A DNA stretch of 64,000 nt from Planctomycetaceae bacterium (GTDB lineage Bacteria > Planctomycetota > Planctomycetia > Planctomycetales > Planctomycetaceae). The position numbers and the translations under genes were made by a program. Location of the stretch: the NCBI GenBank assembly GCA_021732845.1, contig JAKFUF010000147.1, positions 33,711 to 97,710 on the forward strand, written 5' to 3'. This document shows positions 17,620 through 27,044 of this stretch, piece by piece. Position 1 is the first letter of the stretch, and each line of letters begins with the position of its first letter. Under the pieces are notes generated by a model. The model saw only the letters and a program-made list of their open reading frames with translations, was not told the origin of the DNA and searched no databases.

Positions 17620-18876
17620 ATGACCGATGATGGACTCCTTGGCAGACCGTGTCTGCAGCCGGCACCAGTCCGGTGCCGAACCGCAAGTGTGACATTCCTG
17701 CTGGGGACACTTTCGTTCCTCTTCCTGTCTCCATTCTCGATCGCGGCTGGTGCCGAACCTTTACTCATCGGCTACACCGAACTGCGGACCGACCTTCCCG
17801 GTGGAAGGCACGCCAATGTCCAGACGATGCGCGCCTGCGTGATGCAGGTGGATGGCACCGGTCGAAAGACGATTGCCGAACAGCTCGTTGACCGTCCCAA
17901 TGCCTGGACGCAGTTTGCCGGCTGGTCGCCCGATGGAGCGCAGGCGGTGGTCTCCGTGGGCTGGGAAAGCCCCGAGAACGCGCGTTGGGAAGAGGAGCAC
18001 AAGACGTTTCGCATGGAGCCCGGCCAGTGGCTGCTGGACTCCTGCCTGGTGAGCATCGCAGACGGCAGCGTGCTCAATGTGACTGCCGTGGAGCGAAAAA
18101 GTGATTACAACGGCGGGCTGTTTTTCCTGACTGTGGGCGAAGGCCGGGCAAGGAAGGGTGCCCTCGGGTTCACGCCGCTGATTGGAGGCATTTCCAAGCC
18201 CTATTTGATGGACTTGGACGGTCGCAACAAGCGGGATGTCTCTGGTGACGGGATCGGCTTTTCGTATGGCTACAGTGCCTCGCCCGATGGCCGTCTCATC
18301 AGCTACCACGAGAACTATCAGGTCTATGTGGCCAACGCCGATGGCACACAAAAGCGGCACATCAAAACCGGCAACAAGTTCGATTTCGCTCCCCGCTGGT
18401 CTCCCAATGGCCAGTGGCTCCTGTTTGTGAGCGGCGAACACTACAACTGCCACCCCACCATCGTCCGGGCGGATGGTACCGGCCTGCGAAAAATCGCCGA
18501 TCGGGGCGGGTATCGTGGAGTCACCGAGTTCCTCGACGTCTTCGATTTCCACGGCGGCAGCAGTGACCTGCCGGCCTGGGCGGCGGATGGCAAGTCCGTC
18601 TATTTTACCGCGAAAACTGGCGAGAATGTTGAGTTGTTTCAGGTCGCGCTGGATGGCCCGGTCCGGCAACTGACCAGGTCCGCGCCAGGGACGCTTCATT
18701 ATCATCCGACCCCTTCCCCGGATGGCCGCCGGCTGTTGATCGGCTCCAAACGTGATGGCATCCGGCAACTGGTCGTGATCAATCTGGAAGATGGCACGGA
18801 GACGCAGCTCACCCAGTTGCAGCGCGGCCACGCCGCCATCTGGCCCCACTGGCAGCCCCGCGCGGATTCTCCCTGA
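17620..18876 (+). CDS. exported TolB-like beta-propeller protein
   Basis: 418 residues with an unusual long N-region then a hydrophobic signal segment (FLLGTLSFLFLSPFSIAAGA). The rest carries PD40/TolB-type blades: WSPDGAQAVV, ASPDGRLISY, WSPNGQWLLF, WAADGKSVYF and PSPDGRRLLI at roughly 60-residue steps, alternating with V-x-x-A-D-G-T turns (MDLDGRN, ANADGTQ, VRADGTG). It resembles the oligogalacturonate-lyase/TolB class of propellers; no catalytic residues can be assigned. The ATG lies 2 bases after the FHA gene stop. Confidence 0.82.
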   Translation: MTDDGLLGRPCLQPAPVRCRTASVTFLLGTLSFLFLSPFSIAAGAEPLLIGYTELRTDLPGGRHANVQTMRACVMQVDGTGRKTIAEQLVDRPNAWTQFAGWSPDGAQAVVSVGWESPENARWEEEHKTFRMEPGQWLLDSCLVSIADGSVLNVTAVERKSDYNGGLFFLTVGEGRARKGALGFTPLIGGISKPYLMDLDGRNKRDVSGDGIGFSYGYSASPDGRLISYHENYQVYVANADGTQKRHIKTGNKFDFAPRWSPNGQWLLFVSGEHYNCHPTIVRADGTGLRKIADRGGYRGVTEFLDVFDFHGGSSDLPAWAADGKSVYFTAKTGENVELFQVALDGPVRQLTRSAPGTLHYHPTPSPDGRRLLIGSKRDGIRQLVVINLEDGTETQLTQLQRGHAAIWPHWQPRADSP

Positions 18877-18899
18877 CCCCGCCATCGAGTCGACAGACT

Positions 18900-19283
18900 A
18901 TGCTGCGGATGTGGTACTACCTCTGGGCAAGCCCTGCCAGCTTCATCGGCCTCAGTGTTGGGGCGCTGGGACTGGCCAGTGGCGGTCATGTCCAGTGTGT
19001 GCGCGGTTGTCTGGAATTCCACGGGGGTTTTGTGGACTGGGCGCTCCGCCGTCTGATCAACAACCCCGCGGCCATGACGCTTGGCCACACCATCCTCGGC
19101 CGCTCCACCGGGGATCTCGAATGGGCTCGTGACCATGAACATGTTCACGTCCGCCAGTACCAGCGCTGGGGGCCGTTTTTCATTCCCGCGTATCTCTTGT
19201 GTTCCCTCGTCCTGTGGCTCCGCGGCAAAAACCCCTATTTTGACAACCCCTTCGAGGTGGAAGCGTTCGATCAGTTTCCTTGA
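18900..19283 (+). CDS. small membrane protein with HExxH motif
   Basis: 127 residues with membrane segments at about 5-25 and 92-108. Between them is DHEHVHVRQYQRWG, where H79-E80-x-x-H83 matches the zinc-protease HExxH signature, and NPFEVEAF near residues 116-123 supplies acidic residues that could be the third ligand, as in gluzincins. It is much smaller than known membrane metalloproteases, so activity is not established. It starts 23 bases after the TolB-like gene and probably shares its transcript. Function unknown. Confidence 0.75.
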   Translation: MLRMWYYLWASPASFIGLSVGALGLASGGHVQCVRGCLEFHGGFVDWALRRLINNPAAMTLGHTILGRSTGDLEWARDHEHVHVRQYQRWGPFFIPAYLLCSLVLWLRGKNPYFDNPFEVEAFDQFP

Positions 19284-19458
19284 ACAGGTCCAACATCACT
19301 CCCGCAACAGCCAATCGAAAATTCGGCTTCGAAAATGAAAATTGCCGCCCCCACTCCAGCCGGCCGCGGATCGCAACTGCGTAGCTCAACCGGGGCTCTT
19401 AACTGTATAAATGACGCATCGCAGTCTTGCAGTGGTCGAGTGGGATGAAAGGTTTTCG

Positions 19459-22362
19459 ATGGCAAATCGTGGGAAGCAGGTCGTTCGCCCCTCGCGCTGG
19501 GCAAAGTTGGCTTGGGCCGCGGTGGCTGCTCCCCTGCTGCTTCTGGGCATGCAGCCCGCCACGTTGCGCGCACAGGCACCCCGCCCGGTCGATTTTGGCC
19601 GCGAGATCCAGCCCCTCCTGGCCAAACGCTGCTATTCGTGCCATGGCCCCGACAAGCAAAAAGGCGGACTGCGGCTGGACCAGCAGGAAGCAGCCTTTGC
19701 CGCACTGGATTCGGGTGACAAGGCGATTGTCGCTGGCGACATCAAGAAAAGTGTCCTCCTCGATCGCGTGTCGTCCACCGAGGAAGGTGAGAGGATGCCG
19801 CCGGAGGGGGCACCACTTTCGGCCACGCAGATCGATCTCCTCAGACGCTGGATCAGTGGCGGGGCGAAATGGCAAACGCACTGGGCGTTCAACCCGATGA
19901 AAGCCCAGACTCCGCCGACAGTGAAAGACCAGGCGTGGGTCCGCAATCCGATCGACAGCTTCATCCTCGGCAAGCTGGAGGCCAGCGGGCTTGCGCCGGC
20001 CGCTCCGGCCGACAAGGTCGCCCTGCTGCGGCGAGCCACGTTCAACCTGATCGGCCTGCCGCCGACACCGGCCGAGGTGCAGGCTTTTTTGGACGACAAT
20101 TCTCCCGAGGCCTACGAAAAGGTGATCGACCGGCTGCTCGCCTCGCCGCACTACGGCGAACACTGGGCGCGGCACTGGCTGGACCTGGTCCGCTATGCCG
20201 ACACGAACAGCTTCGAGCGGGATGGCGTCAAGCCGAACGCGTGGCGTTATCGCGACTATGTCATTCGGGCCTTGAACGATGACAAGCCCTATGACCAGTT
20301 CGTGAAGGAGCAACTCGCCGGCGACGAACTGCCACAGGTGACGGCCGACTCTTTGATCGCCACCGGCTATTACCGTCTGGGGCTGTGGGACGATGAGCCC
20401 GCTGACCGGGAGTTGGCCAAGTTCGACACCCTGGACGACATCGTTGCCACGACGGGCCAGGTCTTTCTGGGTCTCACCGTCAACTGTGCCCGGTGCCACG
20501 ACCACAAGATCGACCCGATCCCCCAGCGCGACTATTACAGCCTGCTGTCGTTCTTTCACAACGTAACGCCGATGAGCTACGGCGGCCCCAACGTGGAGCG
20601 CCCGGTCTTCGCCAATGAGGCAGCCCGCCAAGGGTTCGAAGTCCTGACGCAGCAACTGCACGAACGCCGCAACGAGGCTCAGGCCGAACTGACGCGTTTG
20701 GAGAACAGTCTGCGGGAGAAGTATGCGGCGAGGACGGCCAACCCTGGAGCCACGCGCTCAGTCGATATTGCCGACCTGGAGTACAAGTTCTACCGCAGCC
20801 ACTGGGAGAAGCTGCCGGACTTCGACAATCTCAAGCCTGAAGGCACTGGAAAACTCTCCGATGGCCTGTTCGACATCCGTCCGGCGACGCGCGAGGACGA
20901 TTTCGGCTTTGTGTTCACCGGTCAGCTCATCGTTCCCCGCGATGGCAGGTACACCTTCCGTCTCGACTCCGATGATGGCTCACGCCTGCTGTTGGACGGC
21001 AAGAAACTGGTGGAGCGCGATGGTGTGCATGGAACTGGCGATCCCCAAACCGCCGAAATCGAACTGAAGCAGGGTCGCCTTCCCATCCGCCTGGAGTACT
21101 TTCAGGGGATCTTTGGCAAGGGGTTGATTGTCCAATGGAGCGGCCCCGGTGTGGAGACCCGCTCGCTGGCCGCACTGCCGCAGGCGAACAAAGCCACCGC
21201 CGAGAATCTGGCCGACCTGATCCGCACTCAGGGAGCGCAACTGTTCGGGGCTGCGGCAGTCAAGGAATACAACGATCTCAAGGAGAAGCTCGAACAGCTC
21301 AGACGGGAGAAAGTGCCCGCCGACTACGCGTTGGTGATCAGCGAACATGGACCAAGAGCCCCCGAGACATTCGTCATGCAGCGTGGGAACGCCCATGTCC
21401 CCGGAGACAAGGTCGAACCGGCGTATCCGCAGATTTTTGCTTCGCCCAAACCCAGCGAGTTTCAGCCCCGCGATCACTCGTCCGGACGCCGGATCGCGCT
21501 GGCCGAATGGATCACGTCTCCCACAAACCGGCTCACGGCACGGGTCATGGTGAACCGTCTGTGGCAGCACCATTTCGGCCGTGGGATCGTCCGCTCGACC
21601 AACAATTTTGGTCAGTTGGGCGACGCTCCCACGCATCCAGAACTTTTGGACTGGCTGGCGATGGAATTCGCCAGCAGCGGCTGGAAAATCAAGCAGTTGC
21701 ACAAACTGATCATGCTCTCGAACGCGTATCAGATGTCATCTGCCGCGAATGAGGCGGCCCTGCGGCAGGATCCGCAAAATGACCTGTTCTGGCGATTCGA
21801 CATGCGGCGGCTTACCGCGGAAGAACTGCGGGATGCGATCCACGCGGTCAATGGCCGGCTGCATTCCACGATGTATGGTCCGGGCTTCTATCCCGACATT
21901 TCGGATGAAGTGAAGGCCGGCCAGTCTGTTCCCGGCAGTGGCTGGGGCAAGACCCCCTACGAAGAGCAGGCCCGTCGCAGTGTTTACATTCATGTGAAGC
22001 GCTCGCTGATCACGCCGATCCTGGCCGACTTCGATTTCGCCGACACCGACAGCAGTTGTGCCGCGCGGTTTGCCACCACGCAGCCGACGCAGGCCCTGGG
22101 CATGCTCAACGGTGCGTTTCTGAACCAGCAGGCAGCCGAACTGGCCAACCGCCTCCGCAAAGAAGCCGGCCCCGACCGCGTGGCTCAAATCAAACTGGCC
22201 CTCCAACTCGCCGTCAACCGCGAACCGGAGGCGTCCGCTATTGAACGCGGGGTCAAGCTGATGGACACACTCAAGGCGAAACACAACCTGAGCGAGGAAC
22301 AGGCGCTGAACCTGTACTGCCTGCTGGTCTATAATTTGAATGAGTTTGTGTATCTGGATTAG
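19459..22362 (+). CDS. PSCyt1-DUF1549-PA14-DUF1553 exported protein
   Basis: 967 residues, typical of the large planctomycete-specific exported family. Order: signal peptide/hydrophobic segment (about residues 18-38); PSCyt1 domain with the single haem motif CYSCH near residue 57; DUF1549 (PSCyt2) from about 165 with a second C-x-x-C-H (CARCHDHKIDPI) near 345; PA14-like carbohydrate-binding domain at about 467-567 (FTGQLIVPRDGRYTFRL and DDGSRLLLDG); DUF1553 from about 675 to 950 with RLTARVMVNRLWQHHFGRGIV. Function unknown; thought to act in periplasmic redox or polymer breakdown. ATG 19459 has GAAAGG at 19447-19452. Confidence 0.93.
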   Translation: MANRGKQVVRPSRWAKLAWAAVAAPLLLLGMQPATLRAQAPRPVDFGREIQPLLAKRCYSCHGPDKQKGGLRLDQQEAAFAALDSGDKAIVAGDIKKSVLLDRVSSTEEGERMPPEGAPLSATQIDLLRRWISGGAKWQTHWAFNPMKAQTPPTVKDQAWVRNPIDSFILGKLEASGLAPAAPADKVALLRRATFNLIGLPPTPAEVQAFLDDNSPEAYEKVIDRLLASPHYGEHWARHWLDLVRYADTNSFERDGVKPNAWRYRDYVIRALNDDKPYDQFVKEQLAGDELPQVTADSLIATGYYRLGLWDDEPADRELAKFDTLDDIVATTGQVFLGLTVNCARCHDHKIDPIPQRDYYSLLSFFHNVTPMSYGGPNVERPVFANEAARQGFEVLTQQLHERRNEAQAELTRLENSLREKYAARTANPGATRSVDIADLEYKFYRSHWEKLPDFDNLKPEGTGKLSDGLFDIRPATREDDFGFVFTGQLIVPRDGRYTFRLDSDDGSRLLLDGKKLVERDGVHGTGDPQTAEIELKQGRLPIRLEYFQGIFGKGLIVQWSGPGVETRSLAALPQANKATAENLADLIRTQGAQLFGAAAVKEYNDLKEKLEQLRREKVPADYALVISEHGPRAPETFVMQRGNAHVPGDKVEPAYPQIFASPKPSEFQPRDHSSGRRIALAEWITSPTNRLTARVMVNRLWQHHFGRGIVRSTNNFGQLGDAPTHPELLDWLAMEFASSGWKIKQLHKLIMLSNAYQMSSAANEAALRQDPQNDLFWRFDMRRLTAEELRDAIHAVNGRLHSTMYGPGFYPDISDEVKAGQSVPGSGWGKTPYEEQARRSVYIHVKRSLITPILADFDFADTDSSCAARFATTQPTQALGMLNGAFLNQQAAELANRLRKEAGPDRVAQIKLALQLAVNREPEASAIERGVKLMDTLKAKHNLSEEQALNLYCLLVYNLNEFVYLD

Positions 22363-22499
22363 CGAAGGAGTTCATCATTCCGTCACTGAAACAGCGTGTC
22401 CGAAAGTCGCTTCCGCGTTGTCTGGCGAATGTCACTGCGACAACCACCAAGCCGTTCGCCGACAATGGTGCCTTTGCGACAGCATACGTGCTGTCAAAA

Positions 22500-22898
22500 A
22501 TGGGGGAGGAATCAACTGTTGCTCGAATCCTCGGCTTCCGGTTGGCGGACTATAACCCGCAGTGTGCGGGCATGACGGAGTTTGTCAGTCCCCTATGGCT
22601 GCAATGGCCCGACACCACAGAAGTCTGTGTGCTGGACACAAAGGTGCATGGGTATCACGGAGAAATGAGGGCCTCAGCCAAATTACGTGGCAAGGGGCAG
22701 AAGAAAGTGTTCATTTGCGATCAATGCGCCGCGGATGAATTCGTGATCAAGGCGCAGTTTGATTACCACGACGCATGCGACGACCTGCTGGAGGATGAAC
22801 CTGACATCGACATTGTGGACTATTTCACCGGCATTATCATTATCGGGACATGCGCCGGTTGCAGTGCAATCAACGAAGTTTTGCAAATGGATTTGTAA
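22500..22898 (+). CDS. unrecognised protein with two CxxC pairs
   Basis: 132 residues. I do not recognise the family. The middle has ICDQCAADEFVIKAQFDYHD and the end has IGTCAGCSAINEV, so two C-x-x-C pairs about 40 residues apart could bind zinc. The region between is acidic (DDLLEDEPDIDIVDYFTG). It has the regular strand/helix pattern of a folded protein. The start is uncertain: ATG 22500 or GTG 22488; no clear ribosome site precedes either. Base use is less GC-rich than the flanking genes. It and the next gene sit inside an otherwise conserved pair. Confidence 0.6.
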   Translation: MGEESTVARILGFRLADYNPQCAGMTEFVSPLWLQWPDTTEVCVLDTKVHGYHGEMRASAKLRGKGQKKVFICDQCAADEFVIKAQFDYHDACDDLLEDEPDIDIVDYFTGIIIIGTCAGCSAINEVLQMDL

Positions 22899-22914
22899 GC
22901 CCCCGCTTTGCGCG

Positions 22915-23409
22915 ATGGCGCTGCTTGTCATGGATTGTCTGCAGGATGTGAGATCAACTGTGTCGGTAAACATCACTGCCATCCTGGCGGATATGCTCGA
23001 CGGCAATCGTGGACCTGATCCACTCAACCCCGAAACTCGGATCCGGCCAAACTACGGTGTGCGTGCGGTATTGGACGGAGAACTTCTGACCGTTGAGTTA
23101 ACATTTCAAGCGAACGCTGCTTATTGCTGCATGCAGTCGGGGTGTCATCTTGCGTTGCATGAGGGCAAACGATGGAATCGATTGCGGGAAATTTTCGGCA
23201 AGCATGACGTGCCGGTTCCACAACGGTTTGAATTGCAGTTAACCTGTGTGATCGAGGAGGGTGCGGCCTTCTTCGATTTGGCAAAGCCGGATCCTGCCCG
23301 ACGTGGCTGGTACAGGTTTGAGCAAGCAAGTGCGTACCAGTTTCAGACCACCGTTCATGAATCCGAAACAGAATCGTTCTCCCAACCAGTGGCTAGAGAA
23401 ACGGCGTGA
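22915..23409 (+). CDS. unrecognised protein, second insert gene
   Basis: 164 residues from ATG 22915, 16 bases after the previous stop, so probably an operon. I do not recognise it. It looks soluble and folded, with paired strands (YGVRAVLDGELLTVELTFQA), a Cys-rich turn (AAYCCMQSGCHLALH), and a helix-strand C-terminal half (RFELQLTCVIEEGAAFFDL). The second ATG at 22930 is an alternative start. Its size, mild base-composition difference and adjacency to a Cys-pair protein are consistent with an acquired two-gene unit such as an effector/immunity pair, but nothing proves that. Confidence 0.55.
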   Translation: MALLVMDCLQDVRSTVSVNITAILADMLDGNRGPDPLNPETRIRPNYGVRAVLDGELLTVELTFQANAAYCCMQSGCHLALHEGKRWNRLREIFGKHDVPVPQRFELQLTCVIEEGAAFFDLAKPDPARRGWYRFEQASAYQFQTTVHESETESFSQPVARETA

Positions 23410-23526
23410 AGAACTCTTGATGGCCAACTTCAAATAGGATACGCCCTCAAAGTCGCCAGCAGTGAGATCTGAAACTTTCACGCACCGAAACCCAACAGGT
23501 GTAGTACACCAAAAGAGTTTCCGACC

Positions 23527-25008
23527 ATGTCAGTCAATAACAGCGGAAAAAATCACGGTTCCTTCTGCCATCGCACCCGCCGCGAATTCCTCTGGGAGGC
23601 GGGCGGCGGGTTCACATCGGTCGCGCTGGCGGGGATGCTGGGGGCGGAGGGATTTCTGGCAAGGCAGGCCGTGGCTGCGGATGGAGTGACGGCGTATGCC
23701 AATCCGCTCGCGCCGAAGAAGCCACACTTCGACCCCAAGGCCACGAGCGTCATTTTCCTGTTCATGTACGGCGGGCCGAGCCACGTCGACACGTTCGACT
23801 ACAAGCCGAAGCTGTATGACCTTGATGGCCAGACGATTCCGGTCAAGACGAAGGGCCGTGGTGGCGAACGCAATGAAGGCCGGGTGGTCGGGCCTAAGTG
23901 GAAATTCAAGCAGTATGGCCAGTCAGGCCAGTGGGTTTCGGACCTGTTCCCGCATCTGGCCACCTGCGCCGATGACATGGCGTTCATCAAGTCGATGACG
24001 GCCGACTCGCCGATTCACGGCTCGGCGATGCTGCAGATGAACTCAGGCAAGATCCTCAGCGGCAGCCCGGCACTGGGCTCATGGGTGAATTATGGACTGG
24101 GCAGCGAGAATGAAAACCTGCCTGGCTTCGTGGTGATGCTTGATCCCAAGGGCGGACCGATCAGCGGGGCCAAGAACTGGTCCAGTGGCTACATGCCGGC
24201 CACCTATCAGGGGACGATTATGCGGTCCAAGGGAGCGCCGATCATTGACCTGAATCTGCCGGAAGGCACCAGCCGCGCGATGCAGCGTGACCTGCTCGAC
24301 GCGCTCAATGCCCAGAATGCCGAACACTTGGCGAGCCGGGCTGACAACTCCGATTTGGCCGCGCGGATCTCGAGTTACGAGCTCGCCTTCAAAATGCAGC
24401 AGCACGCACCGGAGGCGGTCGACCTGAGCCAGGAAACCGAAGCCACGCAAAAGGCCTACGGCTTGGACAATCCCCGCACTTTGGACTTCGGCAAGCGGTG
24501 CCTGTTGGCGCGGCGGCTCGTTGAGCGCGGCGTGCGGTTCATCCAGCTCTATTCCGGCGGCGCCCACAACGACGACAACTGGGACGCCCATGCCGACCTG
24601 GCGACCAACCACAATTTCCACGCCGGCAACACCGACCAGTCGATCGCCGCGCTGATCAAGGATCTGAAGGCGCGGGGCCTGTTGGACAAGACGCTGATCG
24701 TCTGGGGCGGCGAATTCGGCCGGCAGCCGACAGCCGAGTATGCCAAGGGGACCGGCCGCGACCATAATGCCTTCGGCTTCACGTACTGGCTGTCCGGCGG
24801 CGGCATCAAGGGCGGCACCAGCGTCGGCCAGACGGATGAACTGGGCGCCGCGGCGATCGAGCATCCGTTCCACGTCAAGTCGCTGCATGCGACGATCCTG
24901 ACGCAGTTGGGCTTCGACCCCAACGCCTTGTCCTACTTTTATGGCGGCCTCGACCAGAAGCTGGTCGGCGTCGAACATGTCGAGCCGATCCGGCAGATCA
25001 TCGCCTGA
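23527..25008 (+). CDS. DUF1501 exported protein
   Basis: 493 residues with a Tat-type leader (RTRREFLWEAGGGF), and the family landmarks IFLFMYGGPSHVDTFDYKP, LGSWVNYGLGSENENLPGFV, LDFGKRCLLARRLVERGVRFIQLYSGG, GGEFGRQP and GRDHNAFGFTYWLSGGGIKGG. The closing VEPIRQIIA is normal. This is the expected partner of the DUF1549/1553 gene upstream; the two usually lie side by side in planctomycetes but are separated here by two other genes. Biochemical role unknown. Start ATG 23527 has only a weak purine run ahead. Confidence 0.93.
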   Translation: MSVNNSGKNHGSFCHRTRREFLWEAGGGFTSVALAGMLGAEGFLARQAVAADGVTAYANPLAPKKPHFDPKATSVIFLFMYGGPSHVDTFDYKPKLYDLDGQTIPVKTKGRGGERNEGRVVGPKWKFKQYGQSGQWVSDLFPHLATCADDMAFIKSMTADSPIHGSAMLQMNSGKILSGSPALGSWVNYGLGSENENLPGFVVMLDPKGGPISGAKNWSSGYMPATYQGTIMRSKGAPIIDLNLPEGTSRAMQRDLLDALNAQNAEHLASRADNSDLAARISSYELAFKMQQHAPEAVDLSQETEATQKAYGLDNPRTLDFGKRCLLARRLVERGVRFIQLYSGGAHNDDNWDAHADLATNHNFHAGNTDQSIAALIKDLKARGLLDKTLIVWGGEFGRQPTAEYAKGTGRDHNAFGFTYWLSGGGIKGGTSVGQTDELGAAAIEHPFHVKSLHATILTQLGFDPNALSYFYGGLDQKLVGVEHVEPIRQIIA

Positions 25009-25036
25009 GCGGCAATGCGAGTTTTAGCGGCACGGC

Positions 25037-25099
25037 GCAAGCCGTCCGGTGATGGATCTCCAGAAATCACTTGGGGAGGACCATGACCGGAGGGCTTGC
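25037..25099. terminator. inverted repeat between convergent genes
   Basis: Arms 25037-25050 (GCAAGCCGTCCGGT) and 25086-25099 (ACCGGAGGGCTTGC) pair with one mismatch. It lies between the stops of two convergent genes (25008 and 25113), so a bidirectional terminator is likely. The left part, GGCACGGCGCAAGCCGTCCG at 25029-25048, is a repeat type I associate with planctomycetes. Confidence 0.5.
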
Positions 25100-25112
25100 A
25101 CCCAGCCGCTTG

Positions 25113-27044
25113 CTAGTCGATGTAGACGAACTCATTCAGGTTCAACATCGCGTGGCACAGGTTGGTCCACGCGGACAGCGGATCTGTGTCATTGGCAAGG
25201 AACAACTGGCAGGCCGTGACTTCCTCCTTTGACGGAAGCCGTCCCAGAGCCAGCAGGTACACCAGCTCGATGCGCAGCGTCTCGGTTTCGGCGCTGGCCA
25301 CCACGCGTTTGGCAAACTCCGCGGCACGGGTACGGGCGAACGGCGAATTGAGCAGGTGCAGCGCCTGGGGAGCGATGGTGGTCTGATCGCGGCGGGAACA
25401 ACTGAGGTTGCTGTCCGGCTTGTCAAACACCTCCAGCAACGGCAGCCGCAGGTTGCGGCGGGCGAAGAGGTAGATGCTGCGGCGGTTGTGTTCGGACTCA
25501 TCCTTCGTCACCGGCCACTGATTTTTCAGCAGCGTCGAGGCAACTTCCGGCGGCAAAGGCGGCGTGACCCCGGGACCGCCCCGCTTGAGGTTCAGCGTGC
25601 CCGCAATGGCGAGCAAAGCATCGCGGATCGACTCCCCCTCCAGGCGGCGGCGCGGCATGCGCCCGAGCAGTTCATTGGTGGGGTCGGCCTTCAGCAGCTT
25701 CCCCCAGTCGTCGCCTTGAGCTGGCACCGCGGCCAGCCGGTAGGTCGAGGAGGTGAGCATCAGGCGATGCAGGGGCTTCAACTGCCAGCCCGATTCCATC
25801 AGCTCGGCCGCGAGCCAGTCAAGCAGTTCCGGGTGCGTTGCCGGTTCACCCACCAATCCAAAGTCACTCGGTGTCGGCACCAGGCCGCGGCCGAAATGAT
25901 GCTGCCAGAGGCGGTTGACCATCACGCGGGCCGTCAGCGGCTGGTCGCGGGCGGTCAGCCATTTCGCCAGGGCCAGGCGGCGACCCGCAGTGCTGTCGAC
26001 GCCAGTACTGTTCCCCGCATTGGCCAGCACACGCGGAAACTGTGGCTGCACTTCCGGCCCCTGCCGCCGGTGGTCGCCGCGAATCCACAGGTAACTGACC
26101 GAGATGGCCTTTTCTTTGTTTCGGACAACACGAGCCTCAACGGGCGCGCTGCCTGGTTCGTCGACTTCAACCTTGTAGTCCTTGAACAGGTCGATCGTCT
26201 CGAAGAACGACCGCAGCCGATAGAAGTCATGCTGCGAGATGGGATCGTCGCGATGATGATGGCACTGCGCACAGCCAAAGCGCATCCCGAGGAACACTTC
26301 ACCCACGTTGGCCGCGATGCCGTTGAGAAAGATGTGCCGCCGTTCGTCCTGGGAGTTGATGTCCGGCATGTCGGGGCCGGCCAGCAGGTACCCCGTGGCC
26401 ACTGGTGTCGGCTGCGATCCAGCGTCGGTGGATGCCGGCAATGTCCCCGCCTCGAGTTCATCGCCAGCCAGTTGCCGCGCGACAAACTGATCGTATGGCA
26501 GGTCGGCATTGAACGCCTCGATCACCCAGTCGCGGTAGCGCCAGGCCTGCGGACGGATGGTGTCGAATTCAAAGCCGTCCGTCTCCGCAAACCGGACGAG
26601 GTCGAGCCAGTGCTGCGCCCAGCGCTCCCCATAGGCGGGGCTGGCGAGCAACCGGTCGACAGCCCGCGGGTACGCATCCTCACGGTCATCCTTGAGGAAC
26701 TCCCGCACCTCCTCGGGCGTCGGCGGCAGACCGGTCAGGTCAAATGTCACCCTTCGCAGCAACGTTGCACGGTCGGCGAAGGCGACCGGCAACAGTTCCG
26801 CGCTGCGCAGCCGCTGCAGGATGAACTTGTCGATTGAAGTGGACGACCAGCCATCGTTCTCCAACACCGGCACCGCCGGGCGGGTGACAGGCTGAAACGG
26901 ACGGAAATCCCGATCGGACTCCTCGATCGGTGGCTCAGAAATGACGGCCGGCACCTCGGGTTCGGTCGCGAAGGCCCGCGCAACCAGGCCGGCGACGAGA
27001 CACCCGCTCAGCAGCAACTCACGGAATGGAAAATTCCCCATCAT
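25113..27044 (-). CDS. DUF1549/DUF1553 exported protein without PSCyt1
   Basis: 643 residues with a signal peptide (LLLSGCLVAGLVARAFA). It lacks the N-terminal PSCyt1 haem domain of the 967-residue homologue but keeps DUF1549 from about residue 65, with one C-x-x-C-H (CAQCHHHRDDPI) near 258, then a short linker and DUF1553 from about 353 (ALAKWLTARDQPLTARVMVN and HHFGRGLVPTPSDFG). No PA14 domain is seen. The ATG overlaps the stop of the upstream DUF1501 gene as ATGA, a sign of translational coupling. Role unknown. Confidence 0.93.
   Translation of the reverse strand: MMGNFPFRELLLSGCLVAGLVARAFATEPEVPAVISEPPIEESDRDFRPFQPVTRPAVPVLENDGWSSTSIDKFILQRLRSAELLPVAFADRATLLRRVTFDLTGLPPTPEEVREFLKDDREDAYPRAVDRLLASPAYGERWAQHWLDLVRFAETDGFEFDTIRPQAWRYRDWVIEAFNADLPYDQFVARQLAGDELEAGTLPASTDAGSQPTPVATGYLLAGPDMPDINSQDERRHIFLNGIAANVGEVFLGMRFGCAQCHHHRDDPISQHDFYRLRSFFETIDLFKDYKVEVDEPGSAPVEARVVRNKEKAISVSYLWIRGDHRRQGPEVQPQFPRVLANAGNSTGVDSTAGRRLALAKWLTARDQPLTARVMVNRLWQHHFGRGLVPTPSDFGLVGEPATHPELLDWLAAELMESGWQLKPLHRLMLTSSTYRLAAVPAQGDDWGKLLKADPTNELLGRMPRRRLEGESIRDALLAIAGTLNLKRGGPGVTPPLPPEVASTLLKNQWPVTKDESEHNRRSIYLFARRNLRLPLLEVFDKPDSNLSCSRRDQTTIAPQALHLLNSPFARTRAAEFAKRVVASAETETLRIELVYLLALGRLPSKEEVTACQLFLANDTDPLSAWTNLCHAMLNLNEFVYID

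Noticed and set aside
25356..26837. Long plus-strand frame opposite the DUF1549/1553 gene
   Set aside because: Antisense of a coherent gene; composition of Gln/Arg/His typical of such shadows.
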